Origin: Methanothrix sp.
Lineage (GTDB): Archaea; Halobacteriota; Methanosarcinia; Methanotrichales; Methanotrichaceae
Direction: 5' to 3'
DNA length: 64,000 nt
Assembly (NCBI RefSeq): GCF_030055635.1
Contig: NZ_JASFYM010000004.1
Span: 42,541 to 106,540 of the forward strand
Shown piece by piece: positions 47,668 through 60,556 of the stretch (the stretch's first letter is position 1; each line of letters opens with the position of its first letter). Under the pieces are notes generated by a model that saw only the letters and a program-made list of their open reading frames with translations, made no database searches and was not told where the DNA came from. The translations under genes and the position numbers were made by a program.

Positions 47668-48381
47668 ATGATAGAGAGGCGTGTGTGCATAAGAGTCGAT
47701 GGCGGGAGTCACTCAGTGGTCCGGGATTCAGTTGCGGAGGAGACCCAGCTCGAGCTGCACATCAATGGATCTCTGCTGCGCAGAGCATCACTGAGCCCAT
47801 GCCATTTCAGAGAGTTCGTCGCCGGCCATCTCCTCTCCGAGGGATACATAGGAGGGCTGGAGGACATCGCTGCGATGCATATTGATGGGCATCTCGCGAA
47901 CGTAACCCTTCGCCCGGCATGCGGGCGGAAACACACAGAGCATTCTGAGAAACCCGGGAGGCTTGCTGTGCGCACTGATGATGTTTTCCGCGCGATGCGC
48001 ATGCTTCTCGACTCAGATGCTCACAGAGCCACAGGCGGCTTCCACCGCGCGGGCGTCTTCTCTGAGGATGGCACGGCGTGGATGGTTGATGATATAGGAA
48101 GACACAACGCGATGGACAAGGCCATAGGCCACTGCCTGCTCGAGCGCATCGATCTCTCGAAGGTGTTCGTCATCATGACAAGCCGCATCTCCTCAGGACT
48201 CGCTCTGAAGTGCTCACGCGCGGGGATCCCGATCCTCGCATCCAGGGGCGCGCCGACAAGCCTTGCTGTTGATATCGCAGATGGTGCGGGGATCACTCTC
48301 ATAGGATTTGTCCGCGGGGAGAGGATGAACATCTACACGCATGAGGAAAGAATAGCGGATCTGGCGCTCACCGGTACGTGA
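47668..48381 (+). CDS. fdhD: FdhD-family sulfurtransferase for formate dehydrogenase
   Basis: 237 residues. FdhD delivers sulfur to the Mo or W cofactor of formate dehydrogenases. Motifs: RATGGFHRAGVF, DDIGRHNAMDKAIG, MTSRISSGLALK, and SRGAPTSLAVDIA. In E. coli FdhD two cysteines in C-x-x-C carry the sulfur; here the matching site reads PACGRKHT, with only one Cys. No formate dehydrogenase gene is in the window. The stop codon overlaps the hairpin repeat at 48378. Confidence 0.9.
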   Translation: MIERRVCIRVDGGSHSVVRDSVAEETQLELHINGSLLRRASLSPCHFREFVAGHLLSEGYIGGLEDIAAMHIDGHLANVTLRPACGRKHTEHSEKPGRLAVRTDDVFRAMRMLLDSDAHRATGGFHRAGVFSEDGTAWMVDDIGRHNAMDKAIGHCLLERIDLSKVFVIMTSRISSGLALKCSRAGIPILASRGAPTSLAVDIADGAGITLIGFVRGERMNIYTHEERIADLALTGT

Positions 48382-48430
48382 CCCCCCCTCTATGGCCTGT
48401 TAAGGCCGGAGCTTGCGCCCTGCGCTCTCT
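48378..48430 (+). repeat. Hairpin repeat element, copy 6, joined to the fdhD stop
   Basis: GTGACCCCCCCTCTATGGCC, TGTTAAGGCCGGAGCTTGCG, CCCTGCGCTCTCT. It shares both outer ends (GTGAC and TCTCT) with copies 1 and 3, with a changed palindrome centre. The GTGAC end supplies the TGA stop of fdhD. Confidence 0.65.
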
Positions 48431-48809
48431 CTATCAAAATGATTCTGATCCTGTCCACCCAGATCATTCAAGGAGATTCTGCGGGGCTCATGCGGTCACA
48501 TCGTCGGAGAGACGAACTCTGATAACACCAATCAACGGCAATGTGCTCCTTTCTGCGAGATCACCGATCCGCTGCTGTGTTGGATAACCTCCCGTGATGA
48601 CGTCTCAAGATATCGATTCTGATCTATTATCCATGCATTCCTGAAATCGTCTTCTGCTTGCGTATTTTCATGACTTATCCAACACAGCACGATCCGCCGG
48701 ATCACCGGGATGAGACTTCCCCGACTAAATGCTCCACTGGAGACTCCAAGACGCTTATCGATCTGCCCAAAGACAGACGCGGCCGGTGGCGTGAGGGTGG
48801 CAGCCAGAT
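48382..48809. other. Intergenic region between fdhD and rps7
   Basis: Two convergent genes end here (fdhD and rps7). It holds hairpin copy 6 and MITE copy 3. Nothing else was recognised in 48431-48564 or 48698-48809. It is the right border of the segment that separates rps7 from fusA. Confidence 0.7.
48573..48689 (-). mobile_element. 117-bp MITE-like element, copy 3
   Basis: Opposite orientation to copies 1 and 2. Perfect TGCTGTGTTGGATAA inverted ends. Flanked by CGATCCGC on both sides (48565-48572 and 48690-48697), an exact 8-bp target duplication. About 120 bp downstream of the rps7 stop. Confidence 0.93.
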
Positions 48810-49367
48810 CTACCTGGCGGCCTTTGCCACACGCTCTATGCTGTCCTTTCTGCTGACAGCGAAGCTCTTCACATCGTAGTTTGCAGCAGCTATTATCTCA
48901 TCCGCCAGGCAGCTCTGTATCGAGCGCCTGCTCTTGAACGATGCCTGCCACGCGCCCTTTGCTATGAGCATAAGCGCGGTATCGACGCGCCTCTGTGGTG
49001 CGGTATCCACGGCCTTTGGAACAGTGATGCCGCCGTACTTGAGCCTGACGACCTCCTCACGCGGTCCTGCGTTTGAGATCGCCCTGACAAGGACAGAGAG
49101 AGGATTCTCCTTCGTCCGAGAATGGATTATATCGAAGGCCTCCTCGACTATCCTGTAGGCGGTCTGCTTCTGGCCCGTGTTCTTCTCCTTCCTCATCATC
49201 TTGTTGATCAGACGCTCGACCACATGAAGCTCGGACTTCTTGAACTGCTGCTTCGCATGCCTGCCGCCGGTGTGCATCACAGCCCTTGGCTTCAGGTTGA
49301 TGTAGCTCTTCACGCTCAGATCCGGGATCTCCACCTCGGATGCATCCCACTTGCCAAATACCTTCAC
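48810..49367 (-). CDS. rps7: 30S ribosomal protein uS7
   Basis: 185 residues, archaeal length. Binds the 3' major domain of 16S rRNA and starts head assembly. [13 protein letters not shown] at the N-terminus, [49 protein letters not shown] and the C-terminal [11 protein letters not shown] are typical. It follows rps12 after 4 nt. The usual next gene, fusA, is missing here and lies 40 kb away. Confidence 0.97.
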   Translation of the reverse strand: MKVFGKWDASEVEIPDLSVKSYINLKPRAVMHTGGRHAKQQFKKSELHVVERLINKMMRKEKNTGQKQTAYRIVEEAFDIIHSRTKENPLSVLVRAISNAGPREEVVRLKYGGITVPKAVDTAPQRRVDTALMLIAKGAWQASFKSRRSIQSCLADEIIAAANYDVKSFAVSRKDSIERVAKAAR

Positions 49368-49371
49368 AGAA

Positions 49372-49800
49372 TCACCTTACCGGCTTCTCCTTGCGGCCCG
49401 AGACCATCTCCTCGAGTGAGACGTTGTTCACCGCGACGACCTTGAACCTCACGCCAGGTATGTCGCCCATCGACCTGCCCATCCTTCCGCCGATCCTCTC
49501 GACGATGACCTCGTCGTGCTCGTCTATGAACCCTATGGCACCATCGCCGGGGCAGAATGCCGTGACCTGCCTTCCGTTCTTTATCAGCTGTATTCTCACA
49601 CACTTGCGTATGGCCGAGTTCGGCTGCTTCGCCTCGACGCCCACCTTCTCCAGAACGATGCCCCTGGCTCTTGGGGCCCCACCCAGAGGATCTGCCTTGA
49701 CCTTGAGGCCGAGAGCCCGCCTGCAGTAATGAGGATCGCTCCACCTCAGCTTCTTCCAGTCATCTTCCATCTTCCTGGCCGCATTGATTCCCATTCCCAT
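49372..49800 (-). CDS. rps12: 30S ribosomal protein uS12
   Basis: 142 residues, decoding-site protein. [42 protein letters not shown] and [18 protein letters not shown] are the conserved core. Two ATGs (49800 and 49794) follow GGTGAT; the second has the more usual spacing, so the protein may be two residues shorter. Upstream is nusA. Confidence 0.97.
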   Translation of the reverse strand: MGMGINAARKMEDDWKKLRWSDPHYCRRALGLKVKADPLGGAPRARGIVLEKVGVEAKQPNSAIRKCVRIQLIKNGRQVTAFCPGDGAIGFIDEHDEVIVERIGGRMGRSMGDIPGVRFKVVAVNNVSLEEMVSGRKEKPVR

Positions 49801-49854
49801 TTCATCACCGTTGATCGTGAATTTATGATAGCGCTCTTCAGGGCGTTGTGCCGC

Positions 49855-50278
49855 TCACTGTATGATTATATCATCAACGCCATGATGCCTCTGTGCCAGC
49901 ATCTTGGCTTTAAGTATGTTTCGGCCGTCCCGCCCTATGGCAATACCCTTGTCCTTGTTGGCTACCTCTACATAAGCCAATCGCTTGTTGTTCTTGTTGA
50001 CCACCATGATGTTCTTGACATCCGCTGGCTGGAAGAGGTTCTGCAGGAACTCCTTGACGTCATCGCTGTACTCGACTATCTCTATCTGTTTTCCAATGGA
50101 CTTCTTGACGCGGTTTATATTGCTCCCCTTTCTTCCGATCGCTGCTCCCATGTCTCCCTTCTGTATGACGAAGATTATCCTGTCGTTCTCCTCGTCGACG
50201 ATGCAGTCCCTTGCCATACCGCCAGTGAGGCTCTCAAAGAGCGCTATGTATCTTATCCCCTCTGTGGTGAGCTTGAAC

Positions 50279-50286
<8 letters not shown>
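49855..50286 (-). CDS. nusA: NusA-like KH-domain transcription factor
   Basis: 143 residues from MSEFKLTTEGIRY at 50286; a longer frame overlaps rpl30e and is rejected. The archaeal NusA consists of two KH domains only: GDMGAAIGRKGSNINRVKKSIG (GxxG loop) and NKDKGIAIGRDGRNILKAKML. Expected to bind RNA and affect elongation or termination. The start overlaps the rpl30e stop by 8 nt, with rps12 downstream. Confidence 0.95.
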
Positions 50287-54368
<4,082 letters not shown>

Positions 54369-54376
54369 TCCATCAC

Positions 54377-56194
54377 CTAAACTGCATCCTCCAGCATGAG
54401 GCGCGGTGCCACGCCGAGCGACTTTATCTCATCAAGCAGGAGCTTGAACGCGTAGCTCATCTCCACAGGGTATATGTCAGAGTCCGTGCCGCACACAGGG
54501 CAGAGGTCGACGTTTCTTCTTCGGTCATGAATCGCTATGACTCCGCACTTGCTGCACACGAGCTCCGTTACTTTATCCGATTCCTCGACGAGCCGCTCCT
54601 TCAGCGCGAGAGCGGCGCCGTGAGCTATGAGCACATCGCGCTCCATCTCTCCGAACCTGAGGCCGCCCTCTCTCGCCCTGCCCTCCGTTGGCTGCCTGGT
54701 GAGCACCTGCACGGGGCCGCGAGATCTCGCATGCATCTTTCCGGTGACCATGTGGTACAGCTTCTGGTACAGGATCACCCCCACGAATATGTCGGCCTGT
54801 ATCCTCTCGCCCGTCGCTCCATCGTACAGAACCTCCTTGCCGGTGTGAGCGAAGCCGAGCCTTGTCAGAGCGCTCCTGAGATCATCCTCCTTCTCCCCCA
54901 GGAACGCTGTCGCATCTATGAACCTTCCCTCGAGCGAACCCACCTTTCCGCCGATCATCTCGAGGACGTGCCCAACCGTCATTCTAGATGGGATGGCGTG
55001 GGGGTTGAGGAGAAGATCCGGGACCATCCCGCTCTCGCTGAATGGCATATCCTCCTGTGGGAGAAGGAGACCGATAACTCCCTTCTGGCCGTGGCGTGAT
55101 GCGAACTTGTCTCCCAGCTCGGGGACCCTCTGGTCGCGGGTCTTGACCTTGGCGAGCCTGTTGCCGTTCTGTGACTCGGTGAGGACGACCAGATCGACGA
55201 CGCCCTTCTCGTTGGACCTCATCGTGACAGATGTCTCGCGCCTCTGCTGGGGGCTGATCCCGAACTCGGTCGGCTCCTCCAGGAACCTCGGCGGGCTCGT
55301 CTTGCCTATGAGCACATCGTTGGGACCGACGTCTGCATTGGGATTAACCAGACCATCGGCATCGAGCTGGCCGTATGTCTCGGAGCCTCTTGCGCCCCTG
55401 ACCTCGAGATCCGGAATCTCGAACTTGTCCTCCTGACCGCCGGGGTACTTCCTCTCCTCTGCCTCTGATACCCTGAAGAAGTGCGATCTGGCAAGCCCGC
55501 GCTCGACAGCGCTCCTGTTCATCACCAGAGCGTCCTCTATGTTGTACCCCTCGTATGCGAGAACAGCCACGACGAAGTTCTGGCCTGCGGGCCTCTTATC
55601 GAAGCCGATCGCCCGCGCGGTTCTTGTGCTCACAATTGGCTGCTGCGGGTAATGGAGGTAGTGACCCCTAGTATCAGGCCTCAGGCGGAAGTTCGCCATC
55701 GGTAGGCCGAGACACTGCTTGATCATGCCGGCGCCCATCGTGTTCCTCGGGCTCGCATTGTGCTCCGGATATGGAACGAGGGCTGTGCATATGCCCAGGA
55801 TCAGAGATGGATCGACCTCGAGGTGTGTGTGCTCCTCTGTGAGGTCCTTCTCCCAGATCGCTATGTAGGCGTTCTCCTCCTCCTCGGCATCGAGATACTC
55901 GATCTTTCCCTCCCGAACCAGATCATCGAAGGTCGCCTCTCCCCTCTCAAGCCTCCGGATATCCTCCTCGGTGACGAGGGGCCTTCCGTTCTCCACGATG
56001 ATGAGAGGCCTCCTCGCTCTTCCGGAGTCTGTGTTGATCACAATCTCGTTTGTTCTGTCATAGTATGCGACATTGATCTGGTTGCTTATAACGCCGGATC
56101 TTCTCAGGCGCCTTATCTCGGCCACGAGCTTCTCAGGCTCAGGATGATGCCCGACGATCTCCCCGTTTATGAAAACCCTGGCCTCAGCCACCAT
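54377..56194 (-). CDS. rpoB1: DNA-directed RNA polymerase subunit B' (C-terminal part of second largest subunit)
   Basis: 605 residues from the ATG at 56194 ([17 protein letters not shown] upstream). The active-site segments [46 protein letters not shown], and [12 protein letters not shown], and the zinc site CSKCG...CPVCG near the end are present. Overlaps the end of rpoB2 by 11 nt in another frame. The split of B into B'' and B' is typical of methanogens. Confidence 0.97.
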   Translation of the reverse strand: MVAEARVFINGEIVGHHPEPEKLVAEIRRLRRSGVISNQINVAYYDRTNEIVINTDSGRARRPLIIVENGRPLVTEEDIRRLERGEATFDDLVREGKIEYLDAEEEENAYIAIWEKDLTEEHTHLEVDPSLILGICTALVPYPEHNASPRNTMGAGMIKQCLGLPMANFRLRPDTRGHYLHYPQQPIVSTRTARAIGFDKRPAGQNFVVAVLAYEGYNIEDALVMNRSAVERGLARSHFFRVSEAEERKYPGGQEDKFEIPDLEVRGARGSETYGQLDADGLVNPNADVGPNDVLIGKTSPPRFLEEPTEFGISPQQRRETSVTMRSNEKGVVDLVVLTESQNGNRLAKVKTRDQRVPELGDKFASRHGQKGVIGLLLPQEDMPFSESGMVPDLLLNPHAIPSRMTVGHVLEMIGGKVGSLEGRFIDATAFLGEKEDDLRSALTRLGFAHTGKEVLYDGATGERIQADIFVGVILYQKLYHMVTGKMHARSRGPVQVLTRQPTEGRAREGGLRFGEMERDVLIAHGAALALKERLVEESDKVTELVCSKCGVIAIHDRRRNVDLCPVCGTDSDIYPVEMSYAFKLLLDEIKSLGVAPRLMLEDAV

Positions 56195-57674
56195 AACCAC
56201 CTACCGGCCTCACACCGAGATTGATCAGCATGGTCTTGACCTCCTCATAATCCTCAACGCCCTTTGAGAGCTCCACGCCCTGGGCGAAGTTCTTGACCAG
56301 ACCGCAGTTTGGGCCCTCCGGCGTCTCGCTCGGGCATATCCTGCCCCACTGAGTCGCATGGAGATCCCTGGCCTCGAAGTGCGGCTGCGATCTCGAGAGC
56401 GGCGATATGACCCTCCTGAGATGGCTCAGTGTCGCCATGTAGTCGGTCCGGTCCAAAAGCTGTGACACGCCGGTCCTGCCACCAACCCAGTTGCCTGTTG
56501 CAAGAGGATGTATCATTCTCTCTGTAAGAACATCGGCTCTCACTGTGGTTATGACATTCAGCTCCCGGTTCCGCATGCTGGCGCGCTCGAGCTGGTACTT
56601 GATATCCCTGGTTAGCCTGTTGAATGCTACCCGGAAGAGATCCTCCATCAGATCTCCTGAGAGCTTCAGCCTCTTGTTTGCGTAGTGATCCTTGTCGTCC
56701 TCCCCTCTCTTTCCGAGCGCGAGCTCGAAGCACGCCTCGGCCATCCTCGAGAGGAAGAGAGCCTTAGCGTACCTGTCCTTCTCCTCGACGCCTATGTGCG
56801 GAAGCAGGTATCTGTCCAGGACATACGCGGCGCGCTTCTTCTGGTACTCCTTCGCCTGGCCGGCCGCGACCCTGTGGCCTATCTTCTCCAGAGCCTCCTC
56901 TGTCGTGGAGACCTCAGCCTCCTCGAGGTTCTCCAGCATGAACTTCATGATCTCCGGATTATCGGATACAGCCTTCACTATATCCATATCAGTCTCGAGT
57001 CCGAGCGCTCTGACAAGGGTCACGAAGTTTATTCTTCCAGCGACAGATGGGAAGGAGACCTCAAGTATCGATCGCTTGCCGCGCTCCACTATGACAAGAG
57101 ACCTGTAGCCCTGCCTCTGGCTGAAGACCTTCGCGACCTCTATGAACTCGTCGTATCTCTGGTTGTACTCGACGAGTATCTTGTTCGGCGCCAGATCCTC
57201 GAGCGTCATTATAACGCGCTCGGATCCGTTCACGATGAAGTATCCTCCGGGATCGAGCGGGTCCTCTCCGTAGGAGATCATCTCCTCCTCGCTCATTCCG
57301 CAGAGGTTGCAGACCTTGGACATCACCATGATCGGGAGCATGCCGATCATCGCCTCGACCGGCTCCTTCTCCTCTCCCCTGTCGACGATTGACATCTCCA
57401 GCTTGATGGGCGATGCGTAGGTCAGGTTTCTGAGACGGGCATCGTTCGGGTAGAGCCTCTCGACAGACCCGTCTGCTTCCATAACTACAGGCCGCTCCAC
57501 CCTGATCTTGCCGAGCTTGACGTAGGTGTTCTCGATGTTCGTCTCTATTATCCTGACCTCATCTATCACCTTCTGCAGACCTCTGTCTATGAATTCATTG
57601 AATGAGTTTATGTGGTGGTGTACCAGCTTGTCCTTGGTAAAATAGGCCCTGTAAAGAACGCTTCTGTCCAGCAA
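56184..57674 (-). CDS. rpoB2: DNA-directed RNA polymerase subunit B'' (N-terminal part of second largest subunit)
   Basis: 496 residues from a TTG at 57674 ([24 protein letters not shown]), with GGGTGAT ~8 nt upstream. Conserved: [28 protein letters not shown], the rifampicin-region equivalent ([19 protein letters not shown]), and [27 protein letters not shown] at the C-terminus. It starts 17 nt after the rpoH stop. Confidence 0.96.
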   Translation of the reverse strand: MLDRSVLYRAYFTKDKLVHHHINSFNEFIDRGLQKVIDEVRIIETNIENTYVKLGKIRVERPVVMEADGSVERLYPNDARLRNLTYASPIKLEMSIVDRGEEKEPVEAMIGMLPIMVMSKVCNLCGMSEEEMISYGEDPLDPGGYFIVNGSERVIMTLEDLAPNKILVEYNQRYDEFIEVAKVFSQRQGYRSLVIVERGKRSILEVSFPSVAGRINFVTLVRALGLETDMDIVKAVSDNPEIMKFMLENLEEAEVSTTEEALEKIGHRVAAGQAKEYQKKRAAYVLDRYLLPHIGVEEKDRYAKALFLSRMAEACFELALGKRGEDDKDHYANKRLKLSGDLMEDLFRVAFNRLTRDIKYQLERASMRNRELNVITTVRADVLTERMIHPLATGNWVGGRTGVSQLLDRTDYMATLSHLRRVISPLSRSQPHFEARDLHATQWGRICPSETPEGPNCGLVKNFAQGVELSKGVEDYEEVKTMLINLGVRPVGGYGG

Positions 57675-57691
57675 ATCTTAAATCACCCTCT

Positions 57692-57928
57692 TCAATCGAT
57701 AACGAGCCTGTAAAATATCGACTCCTTTGCCGTGGGGCTCTTGCGCTTTATCTTTATTATATCCCCTACCTTGGCGCCTATCTCCCTGGCCACTGGATCC
57801 GTGACGTGGATCTTCGGCAGGTGGCGCGCCTCGACACCGTACTGCATCAGGACCTGCTGTGCCTCCTCTGGAGTGAGGAGGATGTGTTCCGGTACCAGCT
57901 CATGATCCTGTACGGCAAACCTCTTCAT
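57692..57928 (-). CDS. rpoH: DNA-directed RNA polymerase subunit H
   Basis: 78 residues, Rpo5 (C-terminal RPB5-like domain). HELVPEHILLTPEEAQQVLMQY, LPKIHVTDPVAREIGAKVGDIIKIKRKSPTA are typical. A near-perfect SD (GGAGGAGATC) precedes the ATG. First gene of the rpoH-rpoB2-rpoB1-rpoA1-rpoA2-rpl30e-nusA-rps12-rps7 operon; tRNA-Lys is directly upstream on the same strand. Confidence 0.96.
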   Translation of the reverse strand: MKRFAVQDHELVPEHILLTPEEAQQVLMQYGVEARHLPKIHVTDPVAREIGAKVGDIIKIKRKSPTAKESIFYRLVID

Positions 57929-57955
57929 CCGATCTCCTCCCAGAAAAGCTACATA

Positions 57956-58043
57956 CGGGCTCGGGGGGATTTGAACCCTCGGCCACCTGGTGTCTTCATA
58001 AAATTTAAAAGCCAGGCGCTCTGCCTAACTGAGCTACGAGCCC
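57956..58043 (-). tRNA. tRNA-Lys(TTT) with 14-nt intron
   Basis: Acceptor GGGCTCG pairs with CGAGCCC, discriminator G. D arm TAGCTCAGTTAGGCAGAGC; T arm GAGGGTTCAAATCCCCC. Anticodon stem CCTGG/CCAGG encloses 21 nt; the anticodon TTT is at 58007-58009 (complement), with a 14-nt AT-rich intron at 57992-58005 after position 37. Confidence 0.93.
57992..58005 (-). other. Intron of tRNA-Lys(TTT)
   Basis: The 14 extra nt in the anticodon loop after position 37. The exact ends assume a 7-nt mature loop. Confidence 0.75.
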
Positions 58044-58128
58044 CCATGAGCATACGAGCCCACGAACCGCGAATGTTGAGCTGCACTGCTCCCCTGTTTA
58101 AAGAAACATGCATAAAGCTTTTTCCCTT

Positions 58129-59253
58129 TTATACGCTCCTGACAAGCCTGGCTACCTCATCCCCTACATCAGATGTGGTGGAGCTGCCGCCGAGGTCGTA
58201 GGTTCTCACCTTCCCCTCACGCAGGTTGAGCTCTATGGCTTTTACTATGTCTCTGGCCGCCTGCTTCTCGCCCAGGTGTTCAAGGAGCATCGCACCAGCC
58301 CATATCGTTGCGATCGGGTTGATCTTGTTCATGCCCCTGTACTTCGGAGCGCTCCCGTGTATCGGCTCGAACATGCTCGTCCCCTCTGGGTTCAGGTTTG
58401 CTCCGGGCGCGAGCCCTAGGCCGCCCTGTATCATCGCTCCCAGGTCTGTGATGATATCCCCGAACATGTTTGGCGCGACAACAACATCGAACCACTCCGG
58501 ATTCTTGACGAACCACATCGTTATCGCATCGACGAAGTTGAAGTCTGTGGTGACCTCAGGGTATCCCTTTCTGACGTCCTCGAAGATCTCTCGCCAGAAG
58601 CCGTAGATATCGCTCAGAACGTTCGCCTTGTCCACGCTCGAGACATGCTTTCTCCTCTGCATGGCGAGATCGAATGCGTACTTTATCACCCTGGTGCATC
58701 CCTCCCTCGAGACCATGCCTATCTGGTATGCGATCTCATCGCTGTCAGAATCTATATCGAGTCCGAACTTAACGTTGTAGAGCGCTCTCTTCACCTCGAG
58801 ATCTGCGCGGCTCCTGCCGGATCTGGCCCTCCCGCCCTGGCCTATGTAGAAGTCCTCCGTGTTCTCCCTCACCACAACAAAGTCTATGTCCTTCGGGCCC
58901 TTGTCCCTGAGCGGTGTCCATACCCCCTCCAGGAGCTTGACGGGCCTGAGGTTTATGTACTGGTCGAAGTAGAACCTCATCGCCAGGAGGATGCCCTTCT
59001 CAAGAACCCCCGGCTTCACTCGCGGATCGCCTATGGCCCCGAGGTATATCGCTCTGTAACGCCCGAGCTCCTTCAGCGTCTCCTCGCTCACGAGCTCCCC
59101 TGTCCTGAGGTAGTGATCCGCGCCCAGTGGATACTCGATCCACTCGATGCCGAAGCCGTGCTTTTCAGCAGCAGCCTCCAGCACCTTCTTGCCCTCAGCT
59201 ATGATCTCCGGCCCTATGCCGTCGCCTGGTATGACAGGTACCTTGTAAATCAT
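58129..59253 (-). CDS. leuB: 3-isopropylmalate dehydrogenase-like enzyme
   Basis: 374 residues, NAD-dependent beta-decarboxylating dehydrogenase. [43 protein letters not shown], and the metal-site [28 protein letters not shown] plus [10 protein letters not shown] are intact. The LeuD-type small subunit overlaps its start by 4 nt, which supports the leucine pathway. A homologous step of coenzyme B synthesis (AksF) or a tartrate-type dehydrogenase cannot be excluded: the middle ([22 protein letters not shown]) is closer to that subfamily. Confidence 0.88.
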   Translation of the reverse strand: MIYKVPVIPGDGIGPEIIAEGKKVLEAAAEKHGFGIEWIEYPLGADHYLRTGELVSEETLKELGRYRAIYLGAIGDPRVKPGVLEKGILLAMRFYFDQYINLRPVKLLEGVWTPLRDKGPKDIDFVVVRENTEDFYIGQGGRARSGRSRADLEVKRALYNVKFGLDIDSDSDEIAYQIGMVSREGCTRVIKYAFDLAMQRRKHVSSVDKANVLSDIYGFWREIFEDVRKGYPEVTTDFNFVDAITMWFVKNPEWFDVVVAPNMFGDIITDLGAMIQGGLGLAPGANLNPEGTSMFEPIHGSAPKYRGMNKINPIATIWAGAMLLEHLGEKQAARDIVKAIELNLREGKVRTYDLGGSSTTSDVGDEVARLVRSV

Positions 59254-59744
59254 GCTCTCACCACCTGTCTCTTCGTGTAGTTCAAAAGGCCTCCCGATCT
59301 TACTATCTCCTGGAGGAACGGGGGCAGCGGTGTTGTCTTATAGGACTCTTTCTTGGAGATGTTGTTAACAACGCCGTTCGAGATATCCACCACCACAGAG
59401 TCGCCGTCATCTATCCTCTCAGCATCCGCGCAGATGAGCAGAGGCAGTCCTATGTTTATCGAGTTCCTGAAGAAGATCCTTGCAAAGGACCTTGCAACGA
59501 CCGCCTCCACCCCGGATGCCTTGATGGCGAGCGGAGCATGCTCTCTGGATGAACCGCACCCGAAGTTTGTTCCAGCGACTATGACGTCTCCAGGTCGAAC
59601 GCTCTCCGCGAACTCCGGCCTGATCCCCTCAAAGAGGTGCTTGGCCAGCTCCTCTGGATCATTTATCACAAGATACCGCCCAGGGATGATCACATCCGTG
59701 TCGATATCGTTTCCGAACTTCCAGGCTCGTGCCAAAATACCCAT
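59250..59744 (-). CDS. leuD: 3-isopropylmalate dehydratase small subunit
   Basis: 164 residues from the ATG at 59744 ([11 protein letters not shown]); a TTG two codons earlier is possible. Swivelling aconitase domain: [61 protein letters not shown]. The specificity loop reads YLVI, like isopropylmalate isomerases (YLV-) rather than homoaconitases (YLRT). The large subunit is not adjacent. It overlaps leuB by 4 nt (ATGA). Confidence 0.9.
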   Translation of the reverse strand: MGILARAWKFGNDIDTDVIIPGRYLVINDPEELAKHLFEGIRPEFAESVRPGDVIVAGTNFGCGSSREHAPLAIKASGVEAVVARSFARIFFRNSINIGLPLLICADAERIDDGDSVVVDISNGVVNNISKKESYKTTPLPPFLQEIVRSGGLLNYTKRQVVRA

Positions 59745-59780
59745 CTCCAACAGGTGGACTATCTACCAATAACAAAGCAG

Positions 59781-59788
59781 TATATTAA
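59781..59788 (-). promoter_or_regulatory. TATA box of leuD-leuB
   Basis: TTAATATA on the minus strand, centred ~40 nt before the ATG at 59744; transcript start near 59759. Confidence 0.5.
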
Positions 59789-60211
59789 ACTGATGGAGAC
59801 GGAATGTGTGCGCCTGTACACCGGACGGCATCGATATCTGGTTCGCTTTGCGATACGGCCATCCTTTTTGGGTTGTGTACTCGAATAGCTGAACAGGCTA
59901 TCATGGATCAGTGTGCACCGGCACTAATGCTGCCTGAACTCCGGTTGCATGCCTCTCAGTATCGGCATTCAAACGCCAGAACCAAACAAAGGCCTCTTGC
60001 GTGCCCGTACCAGCAAATAACATAATCTCAAATGCTTTCATCCTTTTGGCACGCCTCTAATGTCGCATGCAGCATTTCTGTAATACAAGTACAAAACCCC
60101 ACATGTGCAGCGTCTGCCTCAGATCGATCGGCAATCCAGACAACGGCATGCCGCAGATGGCGGATGAAAACAAATCTCTTTTGAAAAACGCTTTTAAATT
60201 CCGATGAAAAG

Positions 60212-60219
60212 GTATATAT
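60212..60219 (+). promoter_or_regulatory. TATA box of the histone gene
   Basis: GTATATAT; the expected start is near 60240, leaving a ~60-nt leader before the ATG at 60304, with GAGGAGGG as SD. Confidence 0.55.
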
Positions 60220-60303
60220 GCATCAAAGAGAGCTCGGAATGCGAATAGGGGATCTTTTCGGCAGCATCGAAATAGTTGCCTAGGATCTCGAGGAGGGAGC
60301 AGA

Positions 60304-60531
60304 ATGGCGGTACTTCCTGTCGCCCCGGTTGCCAGGCTGATAAGAATGGCCGGGGCCAAGAGGGTGAGCGAGGACGCAAGCATCGAGCTTGCTGCGATTC
60401 TGGAGAACTACGGCATCGAGATAGCGAAAGAGGCGATAGACTGGGCCAATCATGCGAAGAGGAAGACTGTGAGGGCTGAAGATATAAAAGAAGCCGCAAA
60501 GCGGGTGAGACCTGTAAAGCAGGGAGAATAA
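60304..60531 (+). CDS. Archaeal histone
   Basis: 75 residues, single histone fold: VLPVAPVARLIRMAGAKRVSEDASIELAAILENYGIEIAKEAI and AKRKTVRAEDIKEAAKRV. Key residues for DNA binding and dimerisation (Arg and Lys in RLIRMAGAKRVS, the RxT pair Lys-Arg-Lys-Thr) are present. A short C-terminal tail follows. GAGGAGGG precedes the ATG. Wraps DNA as dimers or larger stacks. gatE begins 25 nt downstream. Confidence 0.96.
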   Translation: MAVLPVAPVARLIRMAGAKRVSEDASIELAAILENYGIEIAKEAIDWANHAKRKTVRAEDIKEAAKRVRPVKQGE

Positions 60532-60556
60532 AAACCCGATTGGAGAGAACACAGAT

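Larger units (their letters stand above)
59745..60303. other. Intergenic region between leuD and the histone gene
   Basis: Divergent promoters lie at the two ends (59781-59788 for leuD; 60212-60219 for the histone). Nothing recognisable in 59800-60180. Confidence 0.6.

Noticed and set aside
59250-59744. Homoaconitase small subunit (coenzyme B pathway)
   Set aside because: The specificity loop reads YLVI rather than YLRT; isopropylmalate isomerase is more likely.
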